Under the pieces are notes generated by a model that was not told the origin of the DNA, searched no databases, and saw only the letters and a list, made by a program, of their open reading frames with translations. A DNA stretch of 64,000 bases, from the NCBI GenBank assembly GCA_002435755.1, contig DIYH01000002.1, forward strand, positions 62,001-126,000, in the 5' to 3' direction. The DNA comes from Flammeovirgaceae bacterium UBA6059 (GTDB taxonomy: Bacteria > Bacteroidota > Bacteroidia > Cytophagales > Cyclobacteriaceae). This document shows, one piece after another, positions 50,244-59,632 of this stretch (the first letter of the stretch is position 1; each line of letters starts with the position of its first letter). Made by a program: the position numbers and the translations under genes.

Positions 50244-51523
50244 TGAGATTGAAGAAAGTCTACCGCTAATACTGAAAGTGCTTTTACGCCAAGTACCAAA
50301 CCACTTTCATCGATATAAAAATCTGGTGTATGATGAAAACCAAGTTTAGATCGATCAGCGCCAGGAGTCATCCCGCCTAAGCCATAATAAAAACCCGGCA
50401 CCTGCTCTTGATAATAAGCAAAGTCTTCCGCTGGTGTCACTGCTTTAATAAGGGTTACATTTCGTTCACCTGCCACCTTCTGGAGAGAGGGTACCATCTG
50501 TGCTGTGAGATCTGGATCATTGTACACTATGGGTGCCACTTCATTGATTTCCAATATAGCGCTAGCTCCATGAATAGCAGCTGTACCTTCTGCAATCTCG
50601 CGCATCCTTTTGTGTATTTTTTCGCGCATGCTTTGATCCAACGAGCGAATTGTTCCTTCCAATAAAGCTTCTTCAGGTATGATATTGGCTCTGACACCCG
50701 AAATCATTCGACCCACCGATATTACAGCAGCTTCATTGGTTAACTCCAGTTCCCTGCTGATGATACCTTGGTATTGGGTAAGGATTTGGTTTGAGACATA
50801 TATCGGATCAATTCCTGTCCATGGAGTCGAACCATGTGTCTGACGGCCTTTGACCACAAGCTTCCACGTATCAGCGCTGGCTTGTGCTCCCCTCAGTTTA
50901 AAAGTAATTTGACCGACTTCAGTCAATGCGGATATATGCAAACCAAATATAGCATCAACATCGGGGTTTTTGAGTACCCCTTCTTTGACCATCATTTTTG
51001 CACCCCCTTCTTCACCTTCCGGAGGACCCTCTTCCGCGGGTTGGAAGATAAACTTAACCGTACCTGGAATTTCATCTTTCATGGAGGTGAGCACTTCTGC
51101 TACTCCCATGAGTATTGCCACATGCGTATCATGACCGCAGGCATGCATAACACCTACTTCCTGACCATTGAAAGTGCTCTTCACCTTAGAAGCGAATGGT
51201 ACATCTGTTCGCTCAACCACTGGCAATGCATCCATATCCGCACGAAGCGCCACTACGCCTCCTGGCTTCCCTCCTTTGAGTAGACCCACGACTCCAGTAT
51301 GTGCAATTCCCGTTTTTACTTCCAGCCCCAAAGACTCTAAGTGATTTGCAACTTTCTTTGCAGTTCTGAACTCTCGATTACCAAGTTCGGGGTTTTGATG
51401 GATGTCCCTGCGCCACTCAATTACCCTGGATTCAATGGATTCTGCCTTAACAGAAATCCTTTTTGTTAAGTCATTTTCCAGACCAACGAATGCCATCAGT
51501 AGAAATGCGAACAATACCTTCAT
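50240..51523 (-). CDS. M20 amidohydrolase (N-acyl-amino acid / hippurate hydrolase type)
   Basis: The 427-residue metalloenzyme cleaves N-acyl amino acids. It has an N-terminal signal-like stretch (MKVLFAFLLMAFVGLEND), so it is probably exported. Metal ligands appear in MHACGHDTHVAIL, in FQPAEEGPPEGEEGG (catalytic Glu) and near the end in LGFHHTPDFYIDESG. The dimerisation domain lies in the middle. It is coupled to the arylamine N-acetyltransferase gene downstream. A shorter gene upstream (51528-51938) is an internally deleted relative of the same family. Confidence 0.93.
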   Translation of the reverse strand: MKVLFAFLLMAFVGLENDLTKRISVKAESIESRVIEWRRDIHQNPELGNREFRTAKKVANHLESLGLEVKTGIAHTGVVGLLKGGKPGGVVALRADMDALPVVERTDVPFASKVKSTFNGQEVGVMHACGHDTHVAILMGVAEVLTSMKDEIPGTVKFIFQPAEEGPPEGEEGGAKMMVKEGVLKNPDVDAIFGLHISALTEVGQITFKLRGAQASADTWKLVVKGRQTHGSTPWTGIDPIYVSNQILTQYQGIISRELELTNEAAVISVGRMISGVRANIIPEEALLEGTIRSLDQSMREKIHKRMREIAEGTAAIHGASAILEINEVAPIVYNDPDLTAQMVPSLQKVAGERNVTLIKAVTPAEDFAYYQEQVPGFYYGLGGMTPGADRSKLGFHHTPDFYIDESGLVLGVKALSVLAVDFLQSQ

Positions 51524-51527
51524 ATTC

Positions 51528-51938
51528 TTACTTTCTATTCATGTAATCAACCGCCAATTGAGAGAGCGTCTGTACTCCCAAAAGCATCGCACTATCATCA
51601 ACATAGAAACCTGGTGTGTAATGCAGTAGAGCAACAACAGGGCCTGGCTTTCCTACCCTAAGCAGCCCAACAACACCGGTATGGGCTACATCAGTCTGCA
51701 AGTCTATCCCTATTGATTTAAGGTGTGTTGCTATTTTCTCTGCAGTCTTGAATTCACGATTTGATAATTCAGGATACTGATGAAAATCGTGCCTCCAAGC
51801 AATTACTTTTTCTTCAACTTGCTTGCTTAGTTCTGCTATTTTGTCCTCCAGTTTGCTAAAAGACATGCCAGGCATTGCAATAACTGAACTAAGTAAAACA
51901 CTTAACAGTGCTGTTCTCACTTTCATGCTTGATTTCAT
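51528..51938 (-). pseudogene. Internally deleted M20 amidohydrolase remnant
   Basis: The 136-residue reading frame keeps the signal peptide and the first 90 or so residues of the neighbouring M20 enzyme (AWRHDFHQYPELSNREFKTAEKIATHLKSIG, read in parts, to GKPGPVVALL). It then jumps directly to the last 30 residues (HYTPGFYVDDSAMLLGVQTLSQLAVDYMNRK, read in parts). About 300 residues, including HACGHD and the catalytic Glu, are missing, yet the frame is kept. It lies 4 nt upstream of the intact gene. It is most likely the remnant of a tandem duplicate, unless expressed as a small protein. No catalytic activity is expected. Confidence 0.85.
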
Positions 51939-52043
51939 TGATCTATGAAAGTACTAAAAAAGGATCAACTAATGCGGATAGACCTGCTGCGAGATAGCAA
52001 ACTGGTCTCAAGTTGTTTCTTGTTGACTGGCGGAATGTTACGC

Positions 52044-52826
52044 TTATCTGCTATACAAACTATGACTGTAGGAAAACTCAATAAAGGTCTGGCGAAAACT
52101 GTGCTCAAAAGTGTTTGGATCAATATCTACGAAGTAATTCGAAGCATCAAACTGGGTGATCATTCTTGTAATGTTGACCCCTAAGTTCGATTTACTGTTA
52201 AGCTTTGCTCCTAATTCAACCCCTCCACCATACTGGTAGCGATCGGTGAAGTGGTCGTTGATATTTCTGGAGTTTCCTTCTTCAAAAGGTGAAGCACCGA
52301 CATAAGAGAATAGCCAAGCTCCGATATTTGGGACTATTCTAAATATTCTGCCCAGGTCGATCGCATATCCTAGTTTCCCTCCATAATATAAAATATCTGT
52401 TGGCCAGACTCCCGTATTTGAGCTGAACTGGTAGGTATGCCAGCGAATTTTTTCGCGAAGGATGGCACGTCCGTGTTGATAAGATTCAAATCCACCAAAG
52501 AGGCCCAATTGTACACCTTTATATTCAAAAAGACCCCCCAGACCAAGCCTAAGAGATGAGTTAATTTGGACTGTATATTCATATCTGTTTCGATTGAGGT
52601 ATCTCGGGTGTGGTTCTTTTTTGCCATAAACCATCTGACCACTACCAAAACCCATGCCCGTAGACCCCACAATTCTCACATCAATCCGTTTTGCGGGTAT
52701 TGGGAGGTGCCTTGCCTTGATCTTATTGATACTTGGGGCCGACGGTTGACCCAGACAGTTGTAACAAACGAGCAGTGCCATCCAGAAAAGGCCTCCACGC
52801 ACAGAGGGGCACGAGTGATTACGCAT
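52044..52826 (-). CDS. Predicted outer-membrane beta-barrel protein
   Basis: The 260-residue protein has a signal region (FWMALLVCYNCLGQ) and alternating strand/turn segments such as IDVRIVGSTGMGFGSGQMVY, LRLGLGGLFEYKGVQLGLFG and GGGVELGAKLNSKSNLGVNI. It ends with FIEFSYSHSLYSR, whose aromatic pattern is typical of barrel C-termini. It resembles porin-family or OmpW-like proteins but is not assigned. It stands alone, 105 nt beyond the M20 remnant. Confidence 0.65.
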   Translation of the reverse strand: MRNHSCPSVRGGLFWMALLVCYNCLGQPSAPSINKIKARHLPIPAKRIDVRIVGSTGMGFGSGQMVYGKKEPHPRYLNRNRYEYTVQINSSLRLGLGGLFEYKGVQLGLFGGFESYQHGRAILREKIRWHTYQFSSNTGVWPTDILYYGGKLGYAIDLGRIFRIVPNIGAWLFSYVGASPFEEGNSRNINDHFTDRYQYGGGVELGAKLNSKSNLGVNITRMITQFDASNYFVDIDPNTFEHSFRQTFIEFSYSHSLYSR

Positions 52827-52944
52827 AACAGTTAAGCCTTTTTAATCTAGCTCAACACATTTTGGGGGACAAACCCTTAACCCATTGTCTGTTACGTCAT
52901 TTTTGTTTACCTCATAATAAGTTTTCTATCTTGTTGATCTTTCA

Positions 52945-52960
52945 AGCTCTTGGGAGAGCT
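52945..52960 (+). other. Small perfect hairpin in the leader of the penicillin acylase-type gene
   Basis: AGCTCT, loop TGGG, AGAGCT forms a 6-bp stem, 31 nt before the ATG at 52992. It could be a leader hairpin or chance. The gap 52827-52991 shows no other clear element. Confidence 0.3.
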
Positions 52961-52991
52961 ATGAGCCAGGTTTACTTACAAAAACCCAAAG

Positions 52992-55412
52992 ATGAAAACA
53001 CTGAAAACCCTTCTACTAATACTCGGTATCCTGACATTAGCACTATTAGTATTTGCCTATATCTATGTTTTCGATAAATCTCCTGACTATGAAGGTAGCC
53101 TTGACCTTGACGGATTGGAAGCTCCAATCGAAGTTATCTTTGATGACTATGGCGTCCCACATATCTATGCCGAATCAGATGAAGATGCCTTCCGGGCGTT
53201 GGGTTATCTGCACGCTCAAGACCGGCTCTGGCAGATGGAGCTCGTCCGTAGAATAGCTCCAGGAAGACTATCAGAAGTGTTTGGAAATGATTTGATAGAA
53301 ACAGATCGGTTTTTCAAGACCTTGGGTATCGATCATTACAGTAGAGAAAGTGTTACCGCACTTCAAAAACGCCAGAGCAAAGAACTGGCTTTTGCGGAAG
53401 CTTATATCGATGGTATCAACCAGTTCGTAGCGAATGGTTTCACTCCTGTAGAATATGATCTGGTCAGCCTGGAAAAGCAGCCATTCACACTGCGAGACAT
53501 GTACAACGTGATGGGCTACATGGCATTCAGTTTTGCAATAGCACATAAGACGGAACCTGTAGTCTCCTACATGCAAGCCCTGCCGGAAGAGTACCTCGAG
53601 GCTTTTGAGTTGACCATACCTCGTGAGAGCACAGTCATCCAAAGTAACCCTCGGGTAGATACTAGCTATGTAGCTCTCTCTACTACCGTGAATAGCATAT
53701 TTGAAAAGCTACCACTAGCACCATTTATTGGGAGTAATAGTTGGGTTATATCCTCACAAAAATCTTTGTCAGACAAAGCTGTCTTGAGCAATGATCCGCA
53801 CATTGGATTTTCACAACCATCTGTCTGGTATGAAGCACATATCTCTAGCCCATCGTTCAACTACTACGGTTACCATCTTGCAGGCACCCCTTTTGCCACT
53901 TTAGTGCACTCAGAGCACATTGCGACAGGTCTTACCATGTTTGAGAATGACGACCTTGACTTCTATCGGGAGAGAGTCAATCCTGAGAATGAAAATCAAT
54001 ATTGGGCTATTGACAAATGGATGGACTTTGACGAGCGTGAAGAAACGATTACTATCAAAGATGGAGAGAACATCACATTCACTGCTCGCGATAGCAGACA
54101 TGGACCCATCATGAATGATGCAGTAAAGACATTAACCAATGAAGCACCTGTCGCAGCATGGTGGACCTATTTTCAGTTCGAGAATTATGTGTTTGAAGCG
54201 ACACACAAAATGACTGGTGCTAAAACCATCGATGAAGTACGCGAGGCGGCCAGCATGATCCATGCTCCAGGCCTTAATGTGATGTATGCTGATAAGGAGG
54301 ATAACATCGCCTGGTGGGCCGCTGGTAAACTGGTTAAGCGGCCTGATCATGTTAACCCTAAAACGATCCTAGATGGAGCTTCCGGGCTGGATGATCCATT
54401 GGGCTACCATGACTTTTCCGAAAACCCACAGGCTGAGAATCCGCCATGGGGATATGTCTACAGTGCGAATAATCAGTCCGTGTTGAATATCGCCGATAGT
54501 ACCATTCTCTATCCTGGCTACTACCTTCATGAAGGTCGCGCCAAGCGGATCGTCGATGTGATGGAAAGCAAGGAACAGTTTAGTCGCCAAGACCTTAAAG
54601 ACCTCTTCATGGATAATTACAACCCTATAGTAGCTGATCTGGCACCAACCATGGTGCAAACTATCATGGGTCGGAACCTCTCTGATACTCAGCAGACCTT
54701 TGCTGAAGCACTGGAAAACTGGGATGGTCAGCACAAAAAAAGCAGTGTTGGCCCTCCGCTGTACTACGTGTGGGTCATGTACATGTTTGAGCATGCCATG
54801 CTAGATGAGCTACTCCAACTGAACCCTGACTTAGGTGAATCCGTCTTCGATGATTTCATGAGTACACACTTGCGTAAACGTAACATATTCAGCCTGATGC
54901 AAAATGACTCTACCCTCTGGTGGGACAATGTAGATACTGAGGCAGTGGAAACAAGGGATGACATCATGTACGCCAGTTTTGTGGATGCCGTAGACTACTT
55001 ATCAGAAAGGTTTGGTCAAGAAGCTGCTTCACTGACATGGGAGAACGTACATACGCTTGAGCATGGTCATGCGCTGGGTCAAGTCGAGGCACTGCGTCCT
55101 TACTTCAATGTAGGCCCGTTTAAGCTGAGTGGTTCAGACGAAAACCTCAACAATCTAGGTTTCCCTTTGACCAAGGACGGAATATTCAACGTAACATTCG
55201 GACCGTCTACGCGCAGGATCATAGATTTTGCAGACGTGGGATCATCTGAAAGCATATTGCCTACCGGCCAATCCGGCAACATCTTTAGTGAACATTACAA
55301 AGACCAAGCGGAAATGTACGCTGATGGCAAGTGGCGCCCTATGTTATTTGATGAAGAAGATATCAAAGATCAAGGTTTCAGGAAATTGACACTGGTTCCT
55401 AATCAAAATTAG
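52992..55412 (+). CDS. Penicillin acylase family protein
   Basis: The 806-residue Ntn-hydrolase has an N-terminal membrane/signal segment (LLLILGILTLALLVFAYIYVF). The nucleophile is Ser248 in FIGSNSWVISS, at which the precursor would self-cleave into alpha and beta chains. The alpha region has YGVPHIYAESDEDAFRALGY and LHAQDRLWQMELVRR, both conserved in the family. The beta chain includes NDPHIGFSQPSVWYE and LAGTPFATLVHSEHIATGLT. Members hydrolyse acyl-homoserine lactones, penicillins or other acyl amides. The substrate here is unknown. Confidence 0.93.
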   Translation: MKTLKTLLLILGILTLALLVFAYIYVFDKSPDYEGSLDLDGLEAPIEVIFDDYGVPHIYAESDEDAFRALGYLHAQDRLWQMELVRRIAPGRLSEVFGNDLIETDRFFKTLGIDHYSRESVTALQKRQSKELAFAEAYIDGINQFVANGFTPVEYDLVSLEKQPFTLRDMYNVMGYMAFSFAIAHKTEPVVSYMQALPEEYLEAFELTIPRESTVIQSNPRVDTSYVALSTTVNSIFEKLPLAPFIGSNSWVISSQKSLSDKAVLSNDPHIGFSQPSVWYEAHISSPSFNYYGYHLAGTPFATLVHSEHIATGLTMFENDDLDFYRERVNPENENQYWAIDKWMDFDEREETITIKDGENITFTARDSRHGPIMNDAVKTLTNEAPVAAWWTYFQFENYVFEATHKMTGAKTIDEVREAASMIHAPGLNVMYADKEDNIAWWAAGKLVKRPDHVNPKTILDGASGLDDPLGYHDFSENPQAENPPWGYVYSANNQSVLNIADSTILYPGYYLHEGRAKRIVDVMESKEQFSRQDLKDLFMDNYNPIVADLAPTMVQTIMGRNLSDTQQTFAEALENWDGQHKKSSVGPPLYYVWVMYMFEHAMLDELLQLNPDLGESVFDDFMSTHLRKRNIFSLMQNDSTLWWDNVDTEAVETRDDIMYASFVDAVDYLSERFGQEAASLTWENVHTLEHGHALGQVEALRPYFNVGPFKLSGSDENLNNLGFPLTKDGIFNVTFGPSTRRIIDFADVGSSESILPTGQSGNIFSEHYKDQAEMYADGKWRPMLFDEEDIKDQGFRKLTLVPNQN

Positions 55413-55836
55413 AGACAGACAAATCTCTTTGGACAATCCCTCTGAGTACTAAATAGGCAATCAATCCAATAGGTCCCAGCATAAAGGTGAATATGAGTGG
55501 AACCACAATGTACAGATGCTTGATACCATGCTTTCGAGCATTGGCACAGATCCAAAGCCCAACAAACAAATCAAACGCCAAATAATGAATCCAGCCAATG
55601 AGGACCATTTCTCGTTGGTTGAACATGGTCGCTACACTGTCCAGTGTACTGAAATCCATTCCTGACACACCCGGATATGAGAGCACGGCAAAGAGATAAG
55701 CCAGGCATAACAGTCCAGGGATAAGCAAAGAAAAAAGCACCTTTCTGGTTACGTGCCAGTTGGGTGTAAAGAGCAACAAGGCCCAACCAATGGTAGCCAG
55801 GCCATTGGTAAGGCTAAAAACTTGGTCTGCCGTCAT
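55399..55836 (-). CDS. ABA4-like (DUF4281) membrane protein
   Basis: The 145-residue protein has four hydrophobic helices. The pattern EMVLIGWIHYLAFDLFVGLW followed by FMLGPIGLIAYLVLRG is the DUF4281/ABA4 signature. Plant ABA4 takes part in neoxanthin formation, while the bacterial function is not settled. Carotenoid-related roles would suit a pigmented Bacteroidota member but no other carotenoid gene is in the window. ATG at 55836 follows a GTG at 55839. It ends within the last bases of the convergent penicillin acylase-type gene (14-nt overlap). Confidence 0.85.
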   Translation of the reverse strand: MTADQVFSLTNGLATIGWALLLFTPNWHVTRKVLFSLLIPGLLCLAYLFAVLSYPGVSGMDFSTLDSVATMFNQREMVLIGWIHYLAFDLFVGLWICANARKHGIKHLYIVVPLIFTFMLGPIGLIAYLVLRGIVQRDLSVSNFD

Positions 55837-55862
55837 CACATCTTCTTTTCAGAAGATGCAAT

Positions 55863-58238
55863 CTATTCATACCTTAGGGAATCTACCGGGTTTTTCCTTG
55901 CTGCCGCCAGAATCCTGCCGCTACTGGTAGATAATAAAATGCCTATAATCAACATGGCTGGTACTACCATAGCTATCCAGTTGACAGGTAAATGATAGGC
56001 AAAGATCTGCGCGATCAGGAAGTCCGTTATCAGATACCCCAAACCAAGACCTATCAATACACCGAAACCTAGTATCCATGAAAAATCCATATTTAACAAT
56101 GTCACTAACTCAGATATCCTGGCTCCAAGCACCTTTCTCACGCCTATTTCTTTCATCCTGCGAATAATGTTGAGCGATACAAGGGTAAACAGACCTATAG
56201 ACGAGAGAAGTACGGCCAATAACCCTAGGAAGGAGAAAATGATCACGATGTTCTTGTTGACCATTTGCTCATTCTTGAACCTATCTTCCTGGTAAAACCC
56301 TCTGAATGGAGTCGTTGGAAATAGCTCAAACCACTTGCTCTCCAGATACTCGTATGTAGCCAAAGACTCACTGGCTGATACTTTGGCCAAAACAAACTTC
56401 GACTTTTCATCATTTGCTACTCGCATGGCCAGCGGTGTTACAGGGTCCCAAAAACCACTTGCATAGAAGTTTTCGGTGACCCCTATGACCGTCAGTCTCG
56501 TAGTGTCATTATAGGTAATACGTTTTCCGATAGGATCATCCCAGCCTAAGGTCTCAGCCATTTTTTCATTGATGATGATTGCAGAGTTGCGCTGACTCTC
56601 TATCAGATCAGTGTCAAACGATCGTCCTTGTACTATATCAATATCCATAAACTCCAGATAGCCAGGTGTGAAGGTCATCATCAAAGTCTCAAGTTCGCGA
56701 TCCTCTGTAACAAGGGTATGAGCGTAGTTAGCATAGGTCACATGATAGGGCGTCAAGTGAATGTCGGAGATGTTCGGGTTTTGAGCAATCACATTGGCTA
56801 GTTGCCTCGCATCAGCGCCATCTGATACTCTCACGCCTATCAAATCATCGCGAACAAATCCTACATCTAAGGTCTGTTGATATTTGGCATTTTGAACAAA
56901 TGCTACACTACTCACAAGTGTCATCAATGTGAATGCCACTTGTAGTGTCAGCAATACCCGACTAAGCTTGCTCGTTTTGCCTATGCTGAGGCTACCTCGC
57001 AGTATTCTTACAGGCTCAAACCGGCTGACATAAAGGCTGGGATAAGCTCCGGCCACCAAACCCGTAAAAAGCAACAGACCAAATAGGAAGTAGTAGATCT
57101 CGGGATCTCTTGTAAAGGAAAGCTCTAACACCATCCCGTCCCACATAGCACCATAAGCAGGTACCATGTAGACCGCTATTACTATGGACAAGACCATAGC
57201 AAAAAAGCAAATCAGCAGGTTCTCAAACATGAACTGAAACATCAACTGTGCTTTGTTTCCTCCGATCACTTTTCTTATGCCGATTTCTTTAAGCCGCTTA
57301 CCAGAATTAGCGATAGCAGTATTCGTATAATTGAATCCAGCAATGAGTAGCATCATCAATGCTAGTGCAAGTGGCGCATGGTAAGAAACGGGATCCATTG
57401 CCTCGCTCAGCCAATTGGCATAGAGGTTGTTTGCCCGTTGAGCAAAGGTGGCCAGGGGATCCAGATAATAATCTGCAACCTGCCAATCAGGTCGTGCCTC
57501 GTTCTGCACAGATATATAATCTGCCAACAATTCTTCGATATCCCCGGTCATCTTAGATGGATCTACCTGGATAAAGCTTGCCGCGATCAGTCTTCGCCAA
57601 TCTGTTCGTTCAATGTTCTCAAGCGCATAAAAATTGTTGAAGTTGACAATGATATCGAAATGTAAGCTTGAGTTTTGTGGTTGATCTTTGAGTATCCCTG
57701 ATATCAGGTAGCTGTGACTTATACCCTCATTATCTACCAAACTGAGTATTTCACCGATAGGGTCCTGATCTCCAAAATATATGCCAGCGGCCTCCTCTGA
57801 GATCAGAGCTATCTTATCATCTTCAAACGTCTCAAGAGAACCTCTAATAAGAGGAAAGGTGAACATGTCAAAAATCTCAGCATCCGCAAAGGCAACTCGT
57901 TTGGTCAGGACTTTATCACCCCGCAAAAGCACATAGCTCTTCGAGTGGTATTTTGTAGCATATTTAACACCTGCAATATCCGATTTTATGGCGTCCACCA
58001 GAGGCATAGGGGTCACACCGTATGGCGTGAACTCACCCGAGGCTTCTTTTCTGATATTGATCTTGTATATCTCCCGATAATTGAGATGGTTACGATCCCA
58101 GTCCGCTGAATACTTATAATTGATAAACGCTACAATACAACAAGCCATAGATAGTGCAAGACCAGAAACGTTGATCATGACAAATAGCTTGTTGCGCAAC
58201 AGGTTGCGAACAGTGATTTTGAAGAAATTTTTAAGCAT
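55863..58238 (-). CDS. FtsX/MacB-type ABC transporter permease
   Basis: The 791-residue protein comprises two copies of a module with a single anchor helix or helix bundle plus a MacB-type periplasmic core domain. Visible parts are MINVSGLALSMACCIVAFIN at the start, and the FtsX segments GKRLKEIGIRKVIGGNKAQL and NIIRRMKEIGVRKVLGARIS, the coupling-helix hallmark. These permeases usually work with a MacB/LolD-like ATPase for lipoprotein transport or efflux, but no ATPase gene is next to it. It is probably a stand-alone member of a paralogous family. Confidence 0.92.
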   Translation of the reverse strand: MLKNFFKITVRNLLRNKLFVMINVSGLALSMACCIVAFINYKYSADWDRNHLNYREIYKINIRKEASGEFTPYGVTPMPLVDAIKSDIAGVKYATKYHSKSYVLLRGDKVLTKRVAFADAEIFDMFTFPLIRGSLETFEDDKIALISEEAAGIYFGDQDPIGEILSLVDNEGISHSYLISGILKDQPQNSSLHFDIIVNFNNFYALENIERTDWRRLIAASFIQVDPSKMTGDIEELLADYISVQNEARPDWQVADYYLDPLATFAQRANNLYANWLSEAMDPVSYHAPLALALMMLLIAGFNYTNTAIANSGKRLKEIGIRKVIGGNKAQLMFQFMFENLLICFFAMVLSIVIAVYMVPAYGAMWDGMVLELSFTRDPEIYYFLFGLLLFTGLVAGAYPSLYVSRFEPVRILRGSLSIGKTSKLSRVLLTLQVAFTLMTLVSSVAFVQNAKYQQTLDVGFVRDDLIGVRVSDGADARQLANVIAQNPNISDIHLTPYHVTYANYAHTLVTEDRELETLMMTFTPGYLEFMDIDIVQGRSFDTDLIESQRNSAIIINEKMAETLGWDDPIGKRITYNDTTRLTVIGVTENFYASGFWDPVTPLAMRVANDEKSKFVLAKVSASESLATYEYLESKWFELFPTTPFRGFYQEDRFKNEQMVNKNIVIIFSFLGLLAVLLSSIGLFTLVSLNIIRRMKEIGVRKVLGARISELVTLLNMDFSWILGFGVLIGLGLGYLITDFLIAQIFAYHLPVNWIAMVVPAMLIIGILLSTSSGRILAAARKNPVDSLRYE

Positions 58239-58429
58239 AATAATAAGTGGTCAGAGGGTATCAGTTATTAGATTACCAATACAGCTGGGTGGTTGCATAC
58301 TCATGTAGATAATTTTTGACTGTATGCCAAGAAACAGTCGTTTGAATCCTCTTATTAAGAAAAACACTTATATTAGGCGTTCAAATCAGCAGCTGGAAAC
58401 CATTATTTGCACCGTAACCAATTTAACCT

Positions 58430-59632
58430 ATGGGAATTTTAATCCCTCTGATCCTTATCTCTATTTGCTGTTTAGTGATTTGGCGAGCCGGTGATGGATT
58501 CATGACTGCCTCAGAGTACATCGGCAGACATTTGTCCGACGGTGTAAGAGGAGCAACCATCAATGCGATTGCCAGCTCAATGCCCGAGGTATTCACCTCT
58601 TTATTTTTTCTATTGATCCTTCAAGATGCTAATGGTTTCTCTGGAGGTATTGGCACAACTGCGGGCAGTGCTATCTTTAATGGTATGGTGATCCCGGCAG
58701 TTTCTATTCTGGCTGTGCTGGGCATTGGATTGGCTTCCAGAATAGAGGTTTCCAAAAAGGTCCTCAAGAGAGACGGCATTTCTTTGATACTTGCAGAACT
58801 CATCTTCCTTATTCTGATAAGTGGTGCTGAACTAGACTGGTATCATGGCTTGCTACTGATGTCAGTATATGTGGTTTATATTGTTTTCATGTTTGCAACA
58901 ATGGATAAGTCGCAACGTGCAGAAATGCTTGCAGAACATGATGATGTAGATGATGATGATTTTGAGCTTGATGATGATGTCAAGAATGAGCCGTTTCTTA
59001 AGGCGCTCTTCACTTTTGACTTAGAGCGATTATTTATTGGTAAAAACAAAATTACTAATGCCAACGCCTGGCCTTTACTCATCTTTGCTACACTGTCAAT
59101 CGCAGCAGTGTGCTACCTGCTCGTTGTAGCATGTGAGTGGATGGGAGAAGAGACTTATCATGTGCCCTATTTAGGAGAGTTTCATGGATTAGGCATCCCT
59201 GTAATGTTCGTTGCTTTGATATTGGCAGCTGCAGCAAGTAGTTTTCCTGATACCATTATATCAATCAAGGACGCTCAAAGAGGCGCCTACGACGATGCGA
59301 TCTCGAATGCACTAGGTAGCAACATCTTTGACGTGTGTTTTGCATTGGGCTTTCCGCTATTCCTGTTCACCCTGATGAATGGCCCACTGGCTATGCCCGA
59401 ACCTATTCAAGAATTGAGCAGTGAATTGCGATTACTTCTACTGTTGTTGACAATTTTGGCGGTGTTTATCTATACGACGGGTAAGTACATGGGTAAATTC
59501 AAGGCCTTGATGCTCTTGTCTATTTACTTTCTGTTCGTACTCTATATCATCGGACGAGGTTCCGATAACGAGTTTGCAGGTATGATCGCGAGTCAACTTA
59601 GGGCCATCATCGATTTCTTCCAAATTGGCTAG
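58430..59632 (+). CDS. Cation/calcium antiporter (CaCA superfamily)
   Basis: The 400-residue membrane protein has about 10-11 helices in two inverted halves. The alpha-repeats are NAIASSMPEVFTSLFFL and AAASSFPDTIISIKDAQRG with NALGSNIFDVCFALGFP, which form the Na+/Ca2+-type ion site. Between the halves lies a short acidic loop (EHDDVDDDDFELDDDVKNE) that could bind Ca2+. Exchange of Na+ or H+ for Ca2+ is the family role. The last 4 nt overlap the convergent SDR gene. Confidence 0.9.
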   Translation: MGILIPLILISICCLVIWRAGDGFMTASEYIGRHLSDGVRGATINAIASSMPEVFTSLFFLLILQDANGFSGGIGTTAGSAIFNGMVIPAVSILAVLGIGLASRIEVSKKVLKRDGISLILAELIFLILISGAELDWYHGLLLMSVYVVYIVFMFATMDKSQRAEMLAEHDDVDDDDFELDDDVKNEPFLKALFTFDLERLFIGKNKITNANAWPLLIFATLSIAAVCYLLVVACEWMGEETYHVPYLGEFHGLGIPVMFVALILAAAASSFPDTIISIKDAQRGAYDDAISNALGSNIFDVCFALGFPLFLFTLMNGPLAMPEPIQELSSELRLLLLLLTILAVFIYTTGKYMGKFKALMLLSIYFLFVLYIIGRGSDNEFAGMIASQLRAIIDFFQIG

